Assembly: GCA_028820505.1 (NCBI GenBank)
Contig: JAPPIT010000174.1
Location: 1 to 46,028, forward strand
Direction of reading: 5' to 3'
Source of the DNA: Defluviicoccus sp.
GTDB taxonomy: Bacteria > Pseudomonadota > Alphaproteobacteria > MPNO01
Length of the DNA stretch: 46,028 nt
In this document: positions 25,034 through 33,772 of the stretch, piece after piece
How the letters are laid out: each line of letters starts with the position of its first letter
Position numbering within the stretch: position 1 is the stretch's first letter
Made by a program: the position numbers and the translations under genes
The notes under the pieces: model-generated
The model's database searches: none
The model's input: only the letters and a program-made list of their open reading frames with translations
What the model was told of the DNA's origin: nothing

Positions 25034-25126
25034 TCCCGCCGCCTGCCGCCGAACCTGTTCAGAAATCGCGAAAGACCTGTATCATTCCCGCCAGATCGCG
25101 ATTCGAGGCGGCGCCAAGGAAGGACA

Positions 25127-26311
25127 ATGCGGGCCGGATACCGGGTCATCGACGTCGACAGCCACGTGACGCCCTCTCTCGAGGTGCTTCATCGCCACGC
25201 CGATGAGGGGCTCAAGTCGCGCTGGGACGAGTTCGCGCCATTTGTGCGGACCATGAATTCGCCGCCCGGGCGCGGCCACCCGGAGGAACCCTGGACGACG
25301 CTCAAGATCAACCCGATCCCCTATGACCGCGTCGCCGGCCGCAAGGGGGATTCCGGAGAAGCTGAGAAGGGTGGCGCCGGCGCGCTGGCGGGACGCGTGC
25401 GGAACATCGCCAAGGAGACCTGCAGCCCGCGGATACAGCACGACAACAGCACCGGCCGGCTGGCCGACATGGACCGGGAGGGGGTCGACGTCAACTGCCT
25501 GATCCCCGGCACATGGGCGTCCGCCGCGACCGCGCTCGACCCTTCCCTCGCCGTCGGTCTCTACGGCGCCTATCACGAATACATGGCTGCGTTCTGCGCC
25601 GCCGATCCGGATCGACTCAAGGGCCTGTTGCTGGCCCCGGCCGCCGACGTGGATTGGGCGGTGGCCGAGATCCGGCGCCGCGGCGGCGAGAAATGGGTGT
25701 CCTGCGTGTGGCCCGTGCTGCCCGAGGGTACCCCGATCGACGACCCCGACCACGAGCCGATCTGGCAGGCGATGAACGATTTCTACCTGCCGATCATGCA
25801 TCACAGCTTCTTCTACGAGCCGCCCTACTTCCCCGGTTACCGCGACATCTGGGGCAACGCGGCGGTCGCCCGCGTGGCCGCCCACCCCTGGGGCGCGCAA
25901 CGGCTTCTGGCGTATGTGATCTGCGGTGGAATCCTCGACCGCTATCCCGACATCAAGGTCGGGTTTTCGGAGACCGGGCACGGCTGGCTGCCGTACTGGG
26001 TGCTGCGCCTGGACAGCCAGGTCGAATATGTCGGCGGCGCCGTGCCGCCGCTCGATATGAAACCCTCCGACTACGTTCGCGCGGGGCGCGTCTTCTGCGC
26101 GATCGAGACCCATGAGGGTCCCGATATGACCAAGGCGGTGATCGACGTGCTGGGCGACGGCTGCCTGATGTACGCATCCGACTTTCCGCATCCGGAGTGC
26201 GACTGGCCGCGCTCGGTCGACAACGTGCTCGCCTGGTCCAATACGATCGGACCGGAGGCCATGGCAAAGCTGCTCGCCGGCAACGCCGACCGGTTTCTGA
26301 GGATGCTCTGA
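25127..26311 (+). CDS. Amidohydrolase-family (Amidohydro_2) hydrolase or decarboxylase
   Basis: 394 residues. N-terminal 'RVIDVDSHVTPS' (D..H replacing HxH), 'MHHSFF' (about 224), 'GFSETGHGWLPYWVLR' (about 280-295) and 'LMYASDFPHPECDWP' (about 345-359) give the metal-binding pattern of the ACMSD / gamma-resorcylate decarboxylase-type branch. A zinc-dependent decarboxylase or hydrolase on an aromatic or muconate-like acid is likely. Starts 93 bp after the amidase in the same direction. Confidence 0.83.
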   Translation: MRAGYRVIDVDSHVTPSLEVLHRHADEGLKSRWDEFAPFVRTMNSPPGRGHPEEPWTTLKINPIPYDRVAGRKGDSGEAEKGGAGALAGRVRNIAKETCSPRIQHDNSTGRLADMDREGVDVNCLIPGTWASAATALDPSLAVGLYGAYHEYMAAFCAADPDRLKGLLLAPAADVDWAVAEIRRRGGEKWVSCVWPVLPEGTPIDDPDHEPIWQAMNDFYLPIMHHSFFYEPPYFPGYRDIWGNAAVARVAAHPWGAQRLLAYVICGGILDRYPDIKVGFSETGHGWLPYWVLRLDSQVEYVGGAVPPLDMKPSDYVRAGRVFCAIETHEGPDMTKAVIDVLGDGCLMYASDFPHPECDWPRSVDNVLAWSNTIGPEAMAKLLAGNADRFLRML

Positions 26312-26342
26312 TGACGGCATGCCCGCAAGGCGGCGGGATATC

Positions 26343-26756
26343 GTGAACTACGATCGTGCGCTTGAGATCATGCTGCAGGCCAAGCAGGTCGGCAGCGACC
26401 ACGGCCTTGAGGTCAGCGTCGCCGTGGTCGACGCCGCCGGCCATCCGGTCCTGGTCGCGCGCGGCCGGGAAACCGCGTGGCACGGCCCCTACATGGCGAC
26501 CGGCAAGGCGCGGCTGTCGGCGGCGTTCCGCAAGCCTACCGACGCCCTGATGGAGCAGTGGAAGGACCGGCCGATGTTCCCGCTCAGCCTGACCGAGGTC
26601 ATCCCCGGCGGGGTGACGCTGAATGCCGGTGGACACCCCATCTTCGAGGGCGAAGACTGTATCGGCGCGATCGGCATCGGCGGCGGCTCGCCCACGAATG
26701 ACGGCAAGATCGCCCGTTTGACGGTCGAGGCGATCGGCGGCCTGCCGCCGGCCTGA
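26343..26756 (+). CDS. GlcG/HbpS-family protein
   Basis: 137 residues from a GTG at 26343 (VNYDRALEIM, matching the usual family N-terminus, with AAGGCGGCGG upstream); an ATG at 26319 is possible. Pattern: 'EVSVAVVDAAGHPVLVARGRE', 'YMATGKARLSAAF', 'GGVTLNAGGHPIFEGEDCIGAIGIGGGSPTNDGKIA' typical of the GlcG/HbpS domain. These small proteins bind heme or cofactors, or act as accessory proteins in catabolic operons; the role here is unknown. Confidence 0.83.
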   Translation: MNYDRALEIMLQAKQVGSDHGLEVSVAVVDAAGHPVLVARGRETAWHGPYMATGKARLSAAFRKPTDALMEQWKDRPMFPLSLTEVIPGGVTLNAGGHPIFEGEDCIGAIGIGGGSPTNDGKIARLTVEAIGGLPPA

Positions 26757-26769
26757 GCGAGGAAGACCG

Positions 26770-27084
26770 ATGTCGTCCTACGAACTCAACAAGGCGATCC
26801 ACCATATCTACATCGATCGCGACCGGACGATGGCCTTCCGGGACGGCGATTTTGCGATCCTCGACCGCTTCGAGCTCGACGAGGACGAGCGCGCGGCCTT
26901 GATCGGGCGGGACTTCCCGCTTCTATGGGCGATGGACGTGCACCCGGTGCTGCTGTTCCATCTCTCGGCGGTCCTCAACCCGCGCGAGTGGTATGTCAAG
27001 GAGGTGGTTCCGAAGATTCGGGACATACCCAATAGCTGGTACGACTACTACAGCCCGCCCCGGGACGCGGGACAGGGGGGGTGA
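26770..27084 (+). CDS. LigA-like small subunit of an extradiol dioxygenase
   Basis: 104 residues: 'YELNKAIHHIYIDRDRTMAFRDGDFAILDRFELDEDERAALIGRDFPLLWAMDVHPVLLFHLSAVL', a match to the LigA (protocatechuate 4,5-dioxygenase alpha) domain. Its TGA shares an A with the ligB-like ATG (TGATG 27082-27086), so the subunits are translationally coupled. Confidence 0.8.
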   Translation: MSSYELNKAIHHIYIDRDRTMAFRDGDFAILDRFELDEDERAALIGRDFPLLWAMDVHPVLLFHLSAVLNPREWYVKEVVPKIRDIPNSWYDYYSPPRDAGQGG

Positions 27085-27920
27085 TGGCGAACACCGTCTG
27101 CGTCATCGCGTCGACCCACAATCCGCGGATCTTCTGGAACCGCGACAACGCCGACGAGCAGGATCTTGCGGAGCTCGAAGACGCCTTCGGCGTGCTTCGC
27201 GCGGGGCTCGCCGAGGCCGCGCCCGATGCGATCGTCGTGGTCGCCAACGACCATCTCGACAATTTCTTCTTCGACAACCTGCCGTCCTTCGCGGTGGGTA
27301 CGGGCCCGGTCGCCGAGGGGCCGTTCTGGTACGAATCGGAGATCATGCACCTGCCGTCCTATCGCTGCGCGGTGCATCAGGAGCTCGCCCAGGACATCCT
27401 GCGGCGAGGCGCGGAGAACGGCATCCCCTTCTCCCAGGTCCACGAGTTCACCATCGACCACGCCTTCACCCTGCCGCTCTCCTATGTGCGGCCGGAACAG
27501 GACATTCCGATCGTCCCGATCATCTCCAACGCCTTCGGCTATCCGATCCCGAGCACAAGGCGCTGGTTTGCGCTGGGCGAGCTGATCGCGGAGGTCATCC
27601 GCGCCCGCCCGGCCGACGAGCGCATCGCGGTAATCGGCTCGTTCAACCTCACCGTCGAGGTGGGCGGCCCGAAGATGGGCAACTACAACCAGGACTTCAA
27701 TCGCTGGGTGATCCAGCAGATGAGCGACGGCGCCAAGGATACGATCCTCGACTCCCTCTCAGTGCCCAGGCTGATCCGGGAGGGCAACTCGACCGCGGAG
27801 TTCCTCAACTATGTTACGGTTCTCGGCGTGGTCGCCGACCGCAAGCCCGATTTCATCCGCCACAAGCCGGTGCGCGGTGTCGGTACGTGCCCGGTGGCGC
27901 TCTGGAAGGCTGCCGCCTGA
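27084..27920 (+). CDS. LigB-like catalytic subunit of a class III extradiol dioxygenase
   Basis: 278 residues from ATG 27084 (a GTG lies one codon upstream). Fe(II) ligands appear as His12 (ASTHNPR), His57 (ANDHLDNFF) and Glu239 (NSTAEFLNY). A conserved His126 sits in IDHAFTLPL. At the position of the LigB catalytic base His (in GGLSHQ of family members) this protein has GSFNLTVEVGG, so that His is replaced. The pair with the small subunit suggests cleavage of a dihydroxylated aromatic ring, but the lost base may mean altered chemistry. Confidence 0.8.
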   Translation: MANTVCVIASTHNPRIFWNRDNADEQDLAELEDAFGVLRAGLAEAAPDAIVVVANDHLDNFFFDNLPSFAVGTGPVAEGPFWYESEIMHLPSYRCAVHQELAQDILRRGAENGIPFSQVHEFTIDHAFTLPLSYVRPEQDIPIVPIISNAFGYPIPSTRRWFALGELIAEVIRARPADERIAVIGSFNLTVEVGGPKMGNYNQDFNRWVIQQMSDGAKDTILDSLSVPRLIREGNSTAEFLNYVTVLGVVADRKPDFIRHKPVRGVGTCPVALWKAAA

Positions 27921-27936
27921 AACCGAAGAGAGTCGC

Positions 27937-28329
27937 ATGGCGCTCGTCAAGCAACCGATCCACACCGATGCCGCGCCGACGCCGACCGGGCCTTTCAACC
28001 AGGCCATCCGCATCGGCAATCTGGTGTTCACCTCGGGCCAGGCCGGCCGCAACCGCGAGACCGGCGAGATGGGCGACATCCGCGATCAGGCGCGGCGCTG
28101 CATCGGCAATATCGAGGCGATCCTGGCCGAGGCCGGCGCCTCGCTCGCCGACGTGGTCAAGGTGACCGTCTATCTTCGCGACGCCGAGGATGCGGCGGCC
28201 TTCGACGACGAATACCGCAAGCTGATGCCGGAGCCGCTGCCGGCCCGCTCGTCGGCCTATGTCGGGCTGAAAAATCCCGACATGCTGGTCGAGATGGAGG
28301 CCGTCGCGGTGCTGCCGGAGCAACCATAG
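27937..28329 (+). CDS. RidA-family protein
   Basis: 130 residues from ATG 27937; the open frame to 27811 overlaps the ligB-like gene in another frame. RidA/YjgF pattern: 'GPFNQAIRIGNLVFTSGQAG', 'ADVVKVTVYLRD' and a C-terminal 'PARSSAYVGLKNPDMLVEMEAVAVLP', with the catalytic-type Arg in PARSSA. RidA proteins hydrolyse reactive enamine/imine or aminoacrylate intermediates; RutC is the member used in pyrimidine degradation. Its presence supports a nitrogen-containing intermediate. Confidence 0.88.
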   Translation: MALVKQPIHTDAAPTPTGPFNQAIRIGNLVFTSGQAGRNRETGEMGDIRDQARRCIGNIEAILAEAGASLADVVKVTVYLRDAEDAAAFDDEYRKLMPEPLPARSSAYVGLKNPDMLVEMEAVAVLPEQP

Positions 28330-28343
28330 GGAGACGGATCGCA

Positions 28344-29189
28344 ATGCCGATGGTGCAGCTGCGCAGCGGGCTCAACATGTATTACGAGATCCACGGCGAG
28401 GGCGACCCGCTGGTGCTGATCGCCGGCACCGGCTCTCACCTGCACAAATGGCACCTATACCAGGTTCCGTTCTTCAGCCGGCACTACCGGACCGTCGTCT
28501 TCGATCACCGCGGCACCGGCAAGTCGGACAAGCCCGACATCGAGTATTCGATCCCCATGTTCGCCGAGGATCTGTGCGACCTGCTCGATGCGCTCGGTCT
28601 CGCCCGGGCGCATATTCTGGGGCATTCGATGGGTGGACAGGTGGCTCAGCAATTCGCCATCGACTACCCCGACAAGACGCACGGGCTGGTGCTGTCCGAG
28701 ACCGGGTCCGGACCGTTCCCCGGCTACGATTTCCCGCGCGGCATCCCGCTCCAGACCTGCCTCACCTTCGCCAGGGTGGACGGTTCGGTCGCCGAACGGC
28801 TCAAGGACTCCCATCTCGGCGAGTTCTGGTACACGCCGGAATTCCGCGAGAACAATCCGGAGATCATGGAGAAGATCCTCGAGCTCGCGATGATGGAACC
28901 GCCACCCCTCAAGCCCTATCTGCGCCACATCATCGCACGCCAGAACCACAACGTGACTGACAAGCTCGACCGCATCGTCGCACCCACGCTGATCGTCGTC
29001 GGCGACGAGGACCGTTTCGCCGAGGGCACGGGCGACTTTGTCAAGCAGACCCGCCACCTTCACGGCAAGATCAAGGGCTCGAAGTTCTTCATGGTGCCGA
29101 ACGCCCGCCACGGCGTGTTCTGGGAGCACCCGGAGCTCGTGAACTCGACCATCCACGCGTTTTTGAGCGAGCTTGAGGAGGACACGTGA
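28344..29189 (+). CDS. Alpha/beta hydrolase 2
   Basis: 281 residues from ATG 28344. Nucleophile Ser95 in GHSMGG, Asp221/Asp223 in VGDEDRFA, His256 in ARHGVFW; HG-type oxyanion region LIAGTGSHLHKW. It is distinct in sequence from hydrolase 1. A meta-cleavage-product hydrolase or lactonase-type step after ring opening would fit the dioxygenase genes just before it, but this is inference. Confidence 0.85.
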   Translation: MPMVQLRSGLNMYYEIHGEGDPLVLIAGTGSHLHKWHLYQVPFFSRHYRTVVFDHRGTGKSDKPDIEYSIPMFAEDLCDLLDALGLARAHILGHSMGGQVAQQFAIDYPDKTHGLVLSETGSGPFPGYDFPRGIPLQTCLTFARVDGSVAERLKDSHLGEFWYTPEFRENNPEIMEKILELAMMEPPPLKPYLRHIIARQNHNVTDKLDRIVAPTLIVVGDEDRFAEGTGDFVKQTRHLHGKIKGSKFFMVPNARHGVFWEHPELVNSTIHAFLSELEEDT

Positions 29190-29235
29190 GAACGGGTTGA
29201 CCGGTCCGGCCGGCAACCGATCCAGGGAGGAAACA

Positions 29236-30330
29236 ATGACATTTCGCCACACAGCAACCGCGCTGCTGCTTGCGGGAGCCGCAGCGCTGATCTCCGCGCC
29301 AGTTGGCGCCGACATGCTTTCTCAGCTCGTCTCGGGCGCAAAGAAGGAGTCGTCGCTCCGCGTGACGCTGCACCCGACCATCACGCCGGATACCGCCAAG
29401 AAGGTGGCCGCCGCGTTCAACGCGGCCTATGGGCTCTCGATCGACGTGAAGCCGGACCTGACCGGGCGCTATTCCGGCAAGGCCGCCAAGGGCGCCATCG
29501 AGTACAAGAGCGGCGGCAAGCCGTCCTATGACGTGATGGTGCTGAACGAGAGCGCCTTCATGACGCTCGCCGCGGCCGATGCGCTGGTCAAGATCGACGG
29601 CTGGCAGGATATGCTGCCCAAGGGCACGAATCCGGCCAAGGCGAGCCCCGGGCCCATCGCCGGGATCGGTTTCAAGTGCTGCGACCTTTACTGGGGCTTC
29701 TCCTACAACCCGGACAAGTTCGACAGCGCCAAGCTGCCGCTCTCGATGAAGGATCTGGGCAGCGCCGGCAAGGCCGCCATCACCCTGTTTGCAAGCAACA
29801 TCACGACCGCGATCCTGAAATACGACGCTGCCACGCTGGTCGGTTACGCCAAGGCCTGGGGGGCGGCCAAGGTCAAGCGTCTGCACCCCACCGCGATGGC
29901 CCAGCGGGTGGCGCTCGGCGAGTTCGCGCTGGGCGGCTTCCAGTCGACCGAACAGTTCCTCGATGCCACGCAAAAGGGCGCCAAGCTGTCGATCGCGATG
30001 TTCAAGGACTTCGTGCCCCACGGCGTCCTGCTGCACGCCGTCCGCAAGGGCACCGAGAGTCCGAACGCGGCCAAGCTGTTCGTCATGTGGACGACCGGGC
30101 GCGACGCCATCAAGGCGATGAGCGAAGGCAACAATCTCGGCAACGCCGATTACGGCGGCAACGAAGCGATAGAGATCGCGCGGCGTGAATCTGAGAAAGT
30201 CGGCGTGGTCCCCGCGTCGTTCTTCGATTCGGCCGAGAACTACGGGAAGCTCCAGTGGCTGGCGACCAAGGCCGGGAAGAAATTCACCGGCCAGATCGTC
30301 CGCGGCATCAAGGGCACCAAGAAGAAGTAG
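29236..30330 (+). CDS. Periplasmic substrate-binding protein of an ABC importer
   Basis: 364 residues from ATG 29236 with GGGAGG upstream. Signal peptide about 1-25 (PVGAD). It is an extracellular solute-binding protein of the iron/polyamine/phosphonate (family 1-like) type: 'SLRVTLHPTITPDTAKKVAAAFNAAYG', 'KPSYDVMVLNESAFMTLAAADALVKIDGW', 'GFSYNPDKFD'. Followed by a double permease and an ATPase, making a complete importer, probably for the pathway substrate. Confidence 0.85.
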   Translation: MTFRHTATALLLAGAAALISAPVGADMLSQLVSGAKKESSLRVTLHPTITPDTAKKVAAAFNAAYGLSIDVKPDLTGRYSGKAAKGAIEYKSGGKPSYDVMVLNESAFMTLAAADALVKIDGWQDMLPKGTNPAKASPGPIAGIGFKCCDLYWGFSYNPDKFDSAKLPLSMKDLGSAGKAAITLFASNITTAILKYDAATLVGYAKAWGAAKVKRLHPTAMAQRVALGEFALGGFQSTEQFLDATQKGAKLSIAMFKDFVPHGVLLHAVRKGTESPNAAKLFVMWTTGRDAIKAMSEGNNLGNADYGGNEAIEIARRESEKVGVVPASFFDSAENYGKLQWLATKAGKKFTGQIVRGIKGTKKK

Positions 30331-30399
30331 TGCGGCTCGCGTAGCGGCGTGCGGCTCCTGGCCCGGCAGTCCGCACGCCACCTCATCCTCAAGCCGCCA

Positions 30400-32178
30400 A
30401 TGGGACGAACGATCGTCGAGGTCGCAGGCGGCCGCGGACCCAGGAGGCCGTTCCTGACGCGCGGCGACGGCGCCGTCGATGCCGGGGAATGGTCGCTCGG
30501 CATCGTCGCTTGGCTCGTCGCGCTGTTCATTCTGCTCCTGATGGCGATCGTCGTCTGGATGAGCACGCTGCCGGGCCTTCCCGGCGATCCCGGCTTCACC
30601 GTCGAGAACTACACCGACGTGTTCGAGGACGGGGTGATTTTCGATGCGCTGATCAACAGCTTCCTGATTGGCGTCGGAACGGTCGCCGTCAACATGCTCT
30701 TCGCCGTTCCGCTCGCCTGGCTGGTCCACCGAACCGACATGCCGGGCAAGCCCCTGGTCGTCACCCTGGTGGCGATCAGCATCCTGATCCCGGGCTTTCT
30801 GAAGGCGATGGGCTGGATCCTGGTGCTGAGCCCCGATATCGGGTTGCTCAACAGCCTGTATGTCGAACTCACCGGCGCGGCGGAAGCGCCGTTCACGATC
30901 TACGGCATCGGCGGGGTGGTGTTCATCCAGGGGCTCATGCTGACGCCCGCCATGTTCTTCCTGATCTCGGGCAGCATGATCGCGCTCGACCCCGCGCTGG
31001 AAGAGGCGGCCCAGATGTCGGGCGCCAGCCGCCGGCTCACCATCGCGCGGGTCAGTTTTCCGCTGATCCGACCCGCCGTCTTCGCCGGCCTGATCTACAA
31101 TTTTATGACCGCGGTCACGCTCTACGAGATCGCGGCGCTGTTGCTGGACGAGGATACGGCGGTCCTTTCCACCGAGCTCTTCCTCTATGTCCGATCGGCT
31201 GGCGGGTCGATAGAGCTCGGCTACGCCGCGGTCTACGGTGTGATCATGATGGCCTTCGCCGTGTTCGCGCTCTGGTTCTACGGCCGCGCGATCCGCAAGG
31301 CGCACCGCTTCGCCGTGGTCACCGGCAAGGGCTATCGCCCGAAATTGGCGGAGCTCGGGCGCTGGCGGTGGGCTGCCATCGGTTTCGTTGCTTTCTACGT
31401 CGCGCTGTCGGAGCTGCTGCCGCTGGTGATGCTGGTCTGGATGTCGCTGTTGCCCGCGCTCACGCAGTTCTCGGTGAGCGCGCTCGGAGCGATCTCGTTC
31501 GCCACCTATGGCGGGCTCTGGGGCCAGCTCGGTGGCTGGGAGCCTCTGGTCAACACCGTCGTCATGATTACCGCGACGCCCGCCCTAGTGGTCGGCTTCT
31601 CGCTGGCGATGTCCTATGTCACCGTGCGGTCCCGTCTCCCCGGTCGGCAATTGATCGATACCGCAGCAATGTTGCCGCACGTGATTCCGGCGATCACGTT
31701 CGCCTTCGCCTTGATCGTTTTCGGAATCGCGCTGAGCCGTTTCACGGGACTTCAGCTGTCCGGAACGATGGCGATGATCGTTGCCGCGCTGGTGGTCTAC
31801 CGCATCCCCTACTGCACCAGGGTAACCAACGCCGCGCTGCTGCAGATCCATGCCGAGATCGAGGAAGCGGCGCGTATGTGCGGCGCCAACACGATCCAGA
31901 TCCTGCTGCGCATCGTGGTGCCTTTGATCAAGTCCTCGCTTGCCTACGCAGCGCTGTGGATCGCGCTGCTGGTGCTCCGCGAGGTGACCATCCCGCTGAT
32001 GCTGGCGAGCCCCAGCAACATCGTGCTGTCGGTCCGCATTTGGACGCTGTGGGAGACCGGCCAGTACGGTGCGGCGTCGGCGCTCGGCGTGGTGATGTTC
32101 ACGGTATCGGGTGCGCTGTTGCTGATCGTTCAGCGGTTTTTCCGGGCGCAGGGACTGTTCGAGACGCGGGGCAATTGA
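30400..32178 (+). CDS. Double-domain ABC permease (FbpB-like)
   Basis: About 592 residues. Two binding-protein-dependent permease domains are fused in tandem; each has an EAA loop: EEAAQMSGASRRLTIARVSF (about 205) and EEAARMCGANTIQILLRIVV (about 490). Around 10-12 hydrophobic helices. The start is uncertain: ATG 30400 is used, and GTG 30349 is also open, with no strong ribosome site at either. It works with the binding protein and ATPase on either side. Confidence 0.85.
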   Translation: MGRTIVEVAGGRGPRRPFLTRGDGAVDAGEWSLGIVAWLVALFILLLMAIVVWMSTLPGLPGDPGFTVENYTDVFEDGVIFDALINSFLIGVGTVAVNMLFAVPLAWLVHRTDMPGKPLVVTLVAISILIPGFLKAMGWILVLSPDIGLLNSLYVELTGAAEAPFTIYGIGGVVFIQGLMLTPAMFFLISGSMIALDPALEEAAQMSGASRRLTIARVSFPLIRPAVFAGLIYNFMTAVTLYEIAALLLDEDTAVLSTELFLYVRSAGGSIELGYAAVYGVIMMAFAVFALWFYGRAIRKAHRFAVVTGKGYRPKLAELGRWRWAAIGFVAFYVALSELLPLVMLVWMSLLPALTQFSVSALGAISFATYGGLWGQLGGWEPLVNTVVMITATPALVVGFSLAMSYVTVRSRLPGRQLIDTAAMLPHVIPAITFAFALIVFGIALSRFTGLQLSGTMAMIVAALVVYRIPYCTRVTNAALLQIHAEIEEAARMCGANTIQILLRIVVPLIKSSLAYAALWIALLVLREVTIPLMLASPSNIVLSVRIWTLWETGQYGAASALGVVMFTVSGALLLIVQRFFRAQGLFETRGN

Positions 32179-32179
32179 G

Positions 32180-33292
32180 GTGTTGGAAGCCGCCGGCCTG
32201 CACAAGAGCTTCGAGACCGCCGATGGCCGTGTGACTGCCGTGGACGATGTGACCTTCTCGATCGCCGCCGGTCAGGCGTTCACCCTGCTCGGCCCGTCGG
32301 GCTGCGGCAAGACGACGGCGCTGAGATGCATCGCCGGGCTGGAGCGCCCGGACGCCGGCGTCATCACGCTCGATGGGGCGGAACTGTTCAACGCCGAGAC
32401 CGGAACCTCCGTCCCGCCGGACAGGCGCGGCATCGGCATGGTCTTCCAGTCCTACGCGATCTGGCCGCATATGAACGTGTTCGACAATGTCGGATTTCCC
32501 TTGCGGATCGGTCGTCGTCCGCGCTCCGAGATCCGGGATCGGGTGGGCTGGGCGCTCGACATGGTCCAGCTCGGCGGTTTCGCGGAGCGCGACTCGACCC
32601 AGCTCTCCGGCGGCCAGCAGCAACGCCTCGCCGTCGCCCGTGCGCTGGTGCAGGAACCCAGGTTGCTTCTGCTGGACGAGCCGCTCAGCAATCTCGATGC
32701 GAAGCTGCGGGAAGAAATGCGCGACGAGCTCAAGCGGCTGCAAGCCGCGCTCGATCTCACCATGCTCTACGTCACCCACGACCAGACCGAGGCGATCGTG
32801 CTGTCCGACCGGATCGCGGTGATGAGCGAGGGGCGCATCCTTCAGGAAGGACCGCCCCGAGAGATTTACGCGCGGCCTCGCTCTCCGTTTGTCGCGGGTT
32901 TCGTTGGCAGCAGCAACCTGATGGAGGGGGTCGTGACGGAGAGCCTGGGCGAAGGGCGGTTCCTGATCGAGACGGATTGCGGATCCATCGGCGCGACCTC
33001 CACCGCCGGGCTGCGCCGGAACGAGAGCGTCCTGGTCTCGTTGAGGCCGGAACTCATCCATCTCACCGCCGCCCGCCCGCCCGGCGGTGCCGACGGCACA
33101 GTCTGGGAAGTCACTGTCGAAGGGAGCAGGTTCTTCGGCGATTCCACCTATTATGACGTGATGTGCAGACGTAGGCCGCTCCGGGTACGAGCCGGGCCTC
33201 ATGCCGGCTTCGACCCTGGTAGCCGGGCGTACGCGGTGATCGCCACGGCGGACTGCGTCTGCGTCCCAACCGGAGATGCGGATCATGGATGA
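32180..33292 (+). CDS. ABC importer ATPase (PotA/FbpC-like, with TOBE domain)
   Basis: 370 residues from a GTG at 32180 right after the permease stop. Walker A GPSGCGKTT at about 38-46, Q-loop FQSYAIWPHMNV, signature LSGGQQQRLAVARALV, Walker B LLLLDEPLSNLDAKLREEM, His switch TVTHD-like 'YVTHDQTEAI', and a C-terminal TOBE domain (about 240-350). It energises the importer formed with the preceding two genes. Confidence 0.9.
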   Translation: MLEAAGLHKSFETADGRVTAVDDVTFSIAAGQAFTLLGPSGCGKTTALRCIAGLERPDAGVITLDGAELFNAETGTSVPPDRRGIGMVFQSYAIWPHMNVFDNVGFPLRIGRRPRSEIRDRVGWALDMVQLGGFAERDSTQLSGGQQQRLAVARALVQEPRLLLLDEPLSNLDAKLREEMRDELKRLQAALDLTMLYVTHDQTEAIVLSDRIAVMSEGRILQEGPPREIYARPRSPFVAGFVGSSNLMEGVVTESLGEGRFLIETDCGSIGATSTAGLRRNESVLVSLRPELIHLTAARPPGGADGTVWEVTVEGSRFFGDSTYYDVMCRRRPLRVRAGPHAGFDPGSRAYAVIATADCVCVPTGDADHG

Positions 33293-33716
33293 AGACCGAC
33301 GCCGCTCCATCGAATGGGACTGCACCCGCACGCTGACCGGCTTCATTAACGCCCTCGATGCCGGAGACTACGAGACCATGGCCGGACTGATGGCCGAGAA
33401 CGGCGTCTGGGTACGGCCGGGCGGTGATGCGACCGGGCCGGCGGGATTGCTCGAAGCCATGAAGGAACGGCCCCGTGACCTGATCATCCGGCATGTCATC
33501 TCGAACGTCCTGATCGAGGTGCTCGACGACGACAACGCGACGGGCATCACCTATCTGACGGTGTACCGCCACCACGGTCCGCCGCCGGAAAACGGCCCGG
33601 CACGCCTCGACGGAGCCCATATGGTTGGTGTCTCGTACAACCGTCTGGTGCGCGAATCCGGAGCCTGGAAAATCGGCGAAAAGCGAACCTGCCGGATTTT
33701 CGATGCACAGGCATGA
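33285..33716 (+). CDS. SnoaL/NTF2-like protein
   Basis: 143 residues from ATG 33285, whose GGAG sits about 9 bases upstream; an ATG at 33276 is too close to it. Cone-shaped NTF2/SnoaL pattern: 'RTLTGFINALDAGDYETMAGLMAENGVWVRPGG', 'IRHVISNVLIEVLDDDNATGITYLTVYRHHG', 'YNRLVRESGAWKIGEKR'. The start overlaps the ATPase stop. Such proteins act as isomerases, dehydratases or small hydroxylation partners; the substrate is unknown. Confidence 0.78.
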   Translation: MDEDRRRSIEWDCTRTLTGFINALDAGDYETMAGLMAENGVWVRPGGDATGPAGLLEAMKERPRDLIIRHVISNVLIEVLDDDNATGITYLTVYRHHGPPPENGPARLDGAHMVGVSYNRLVRESGAWKIGEKRTCRIFDAQA

Positions 33717-33772
33717 ACCTCGCCTGACGGTTTCAGCGGGCGGCGCGGGCCAAGCCTGAAGAGGGGCGGAAC

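Noticed and set aside
29089-31305. 738-codon minus-strand open frame opposite the first ABC importer
   Set aside because: His/Asp/Arg-rich, low-complexity antisense translation; the plus-strand importer genes have clear domains and ribosome sites.
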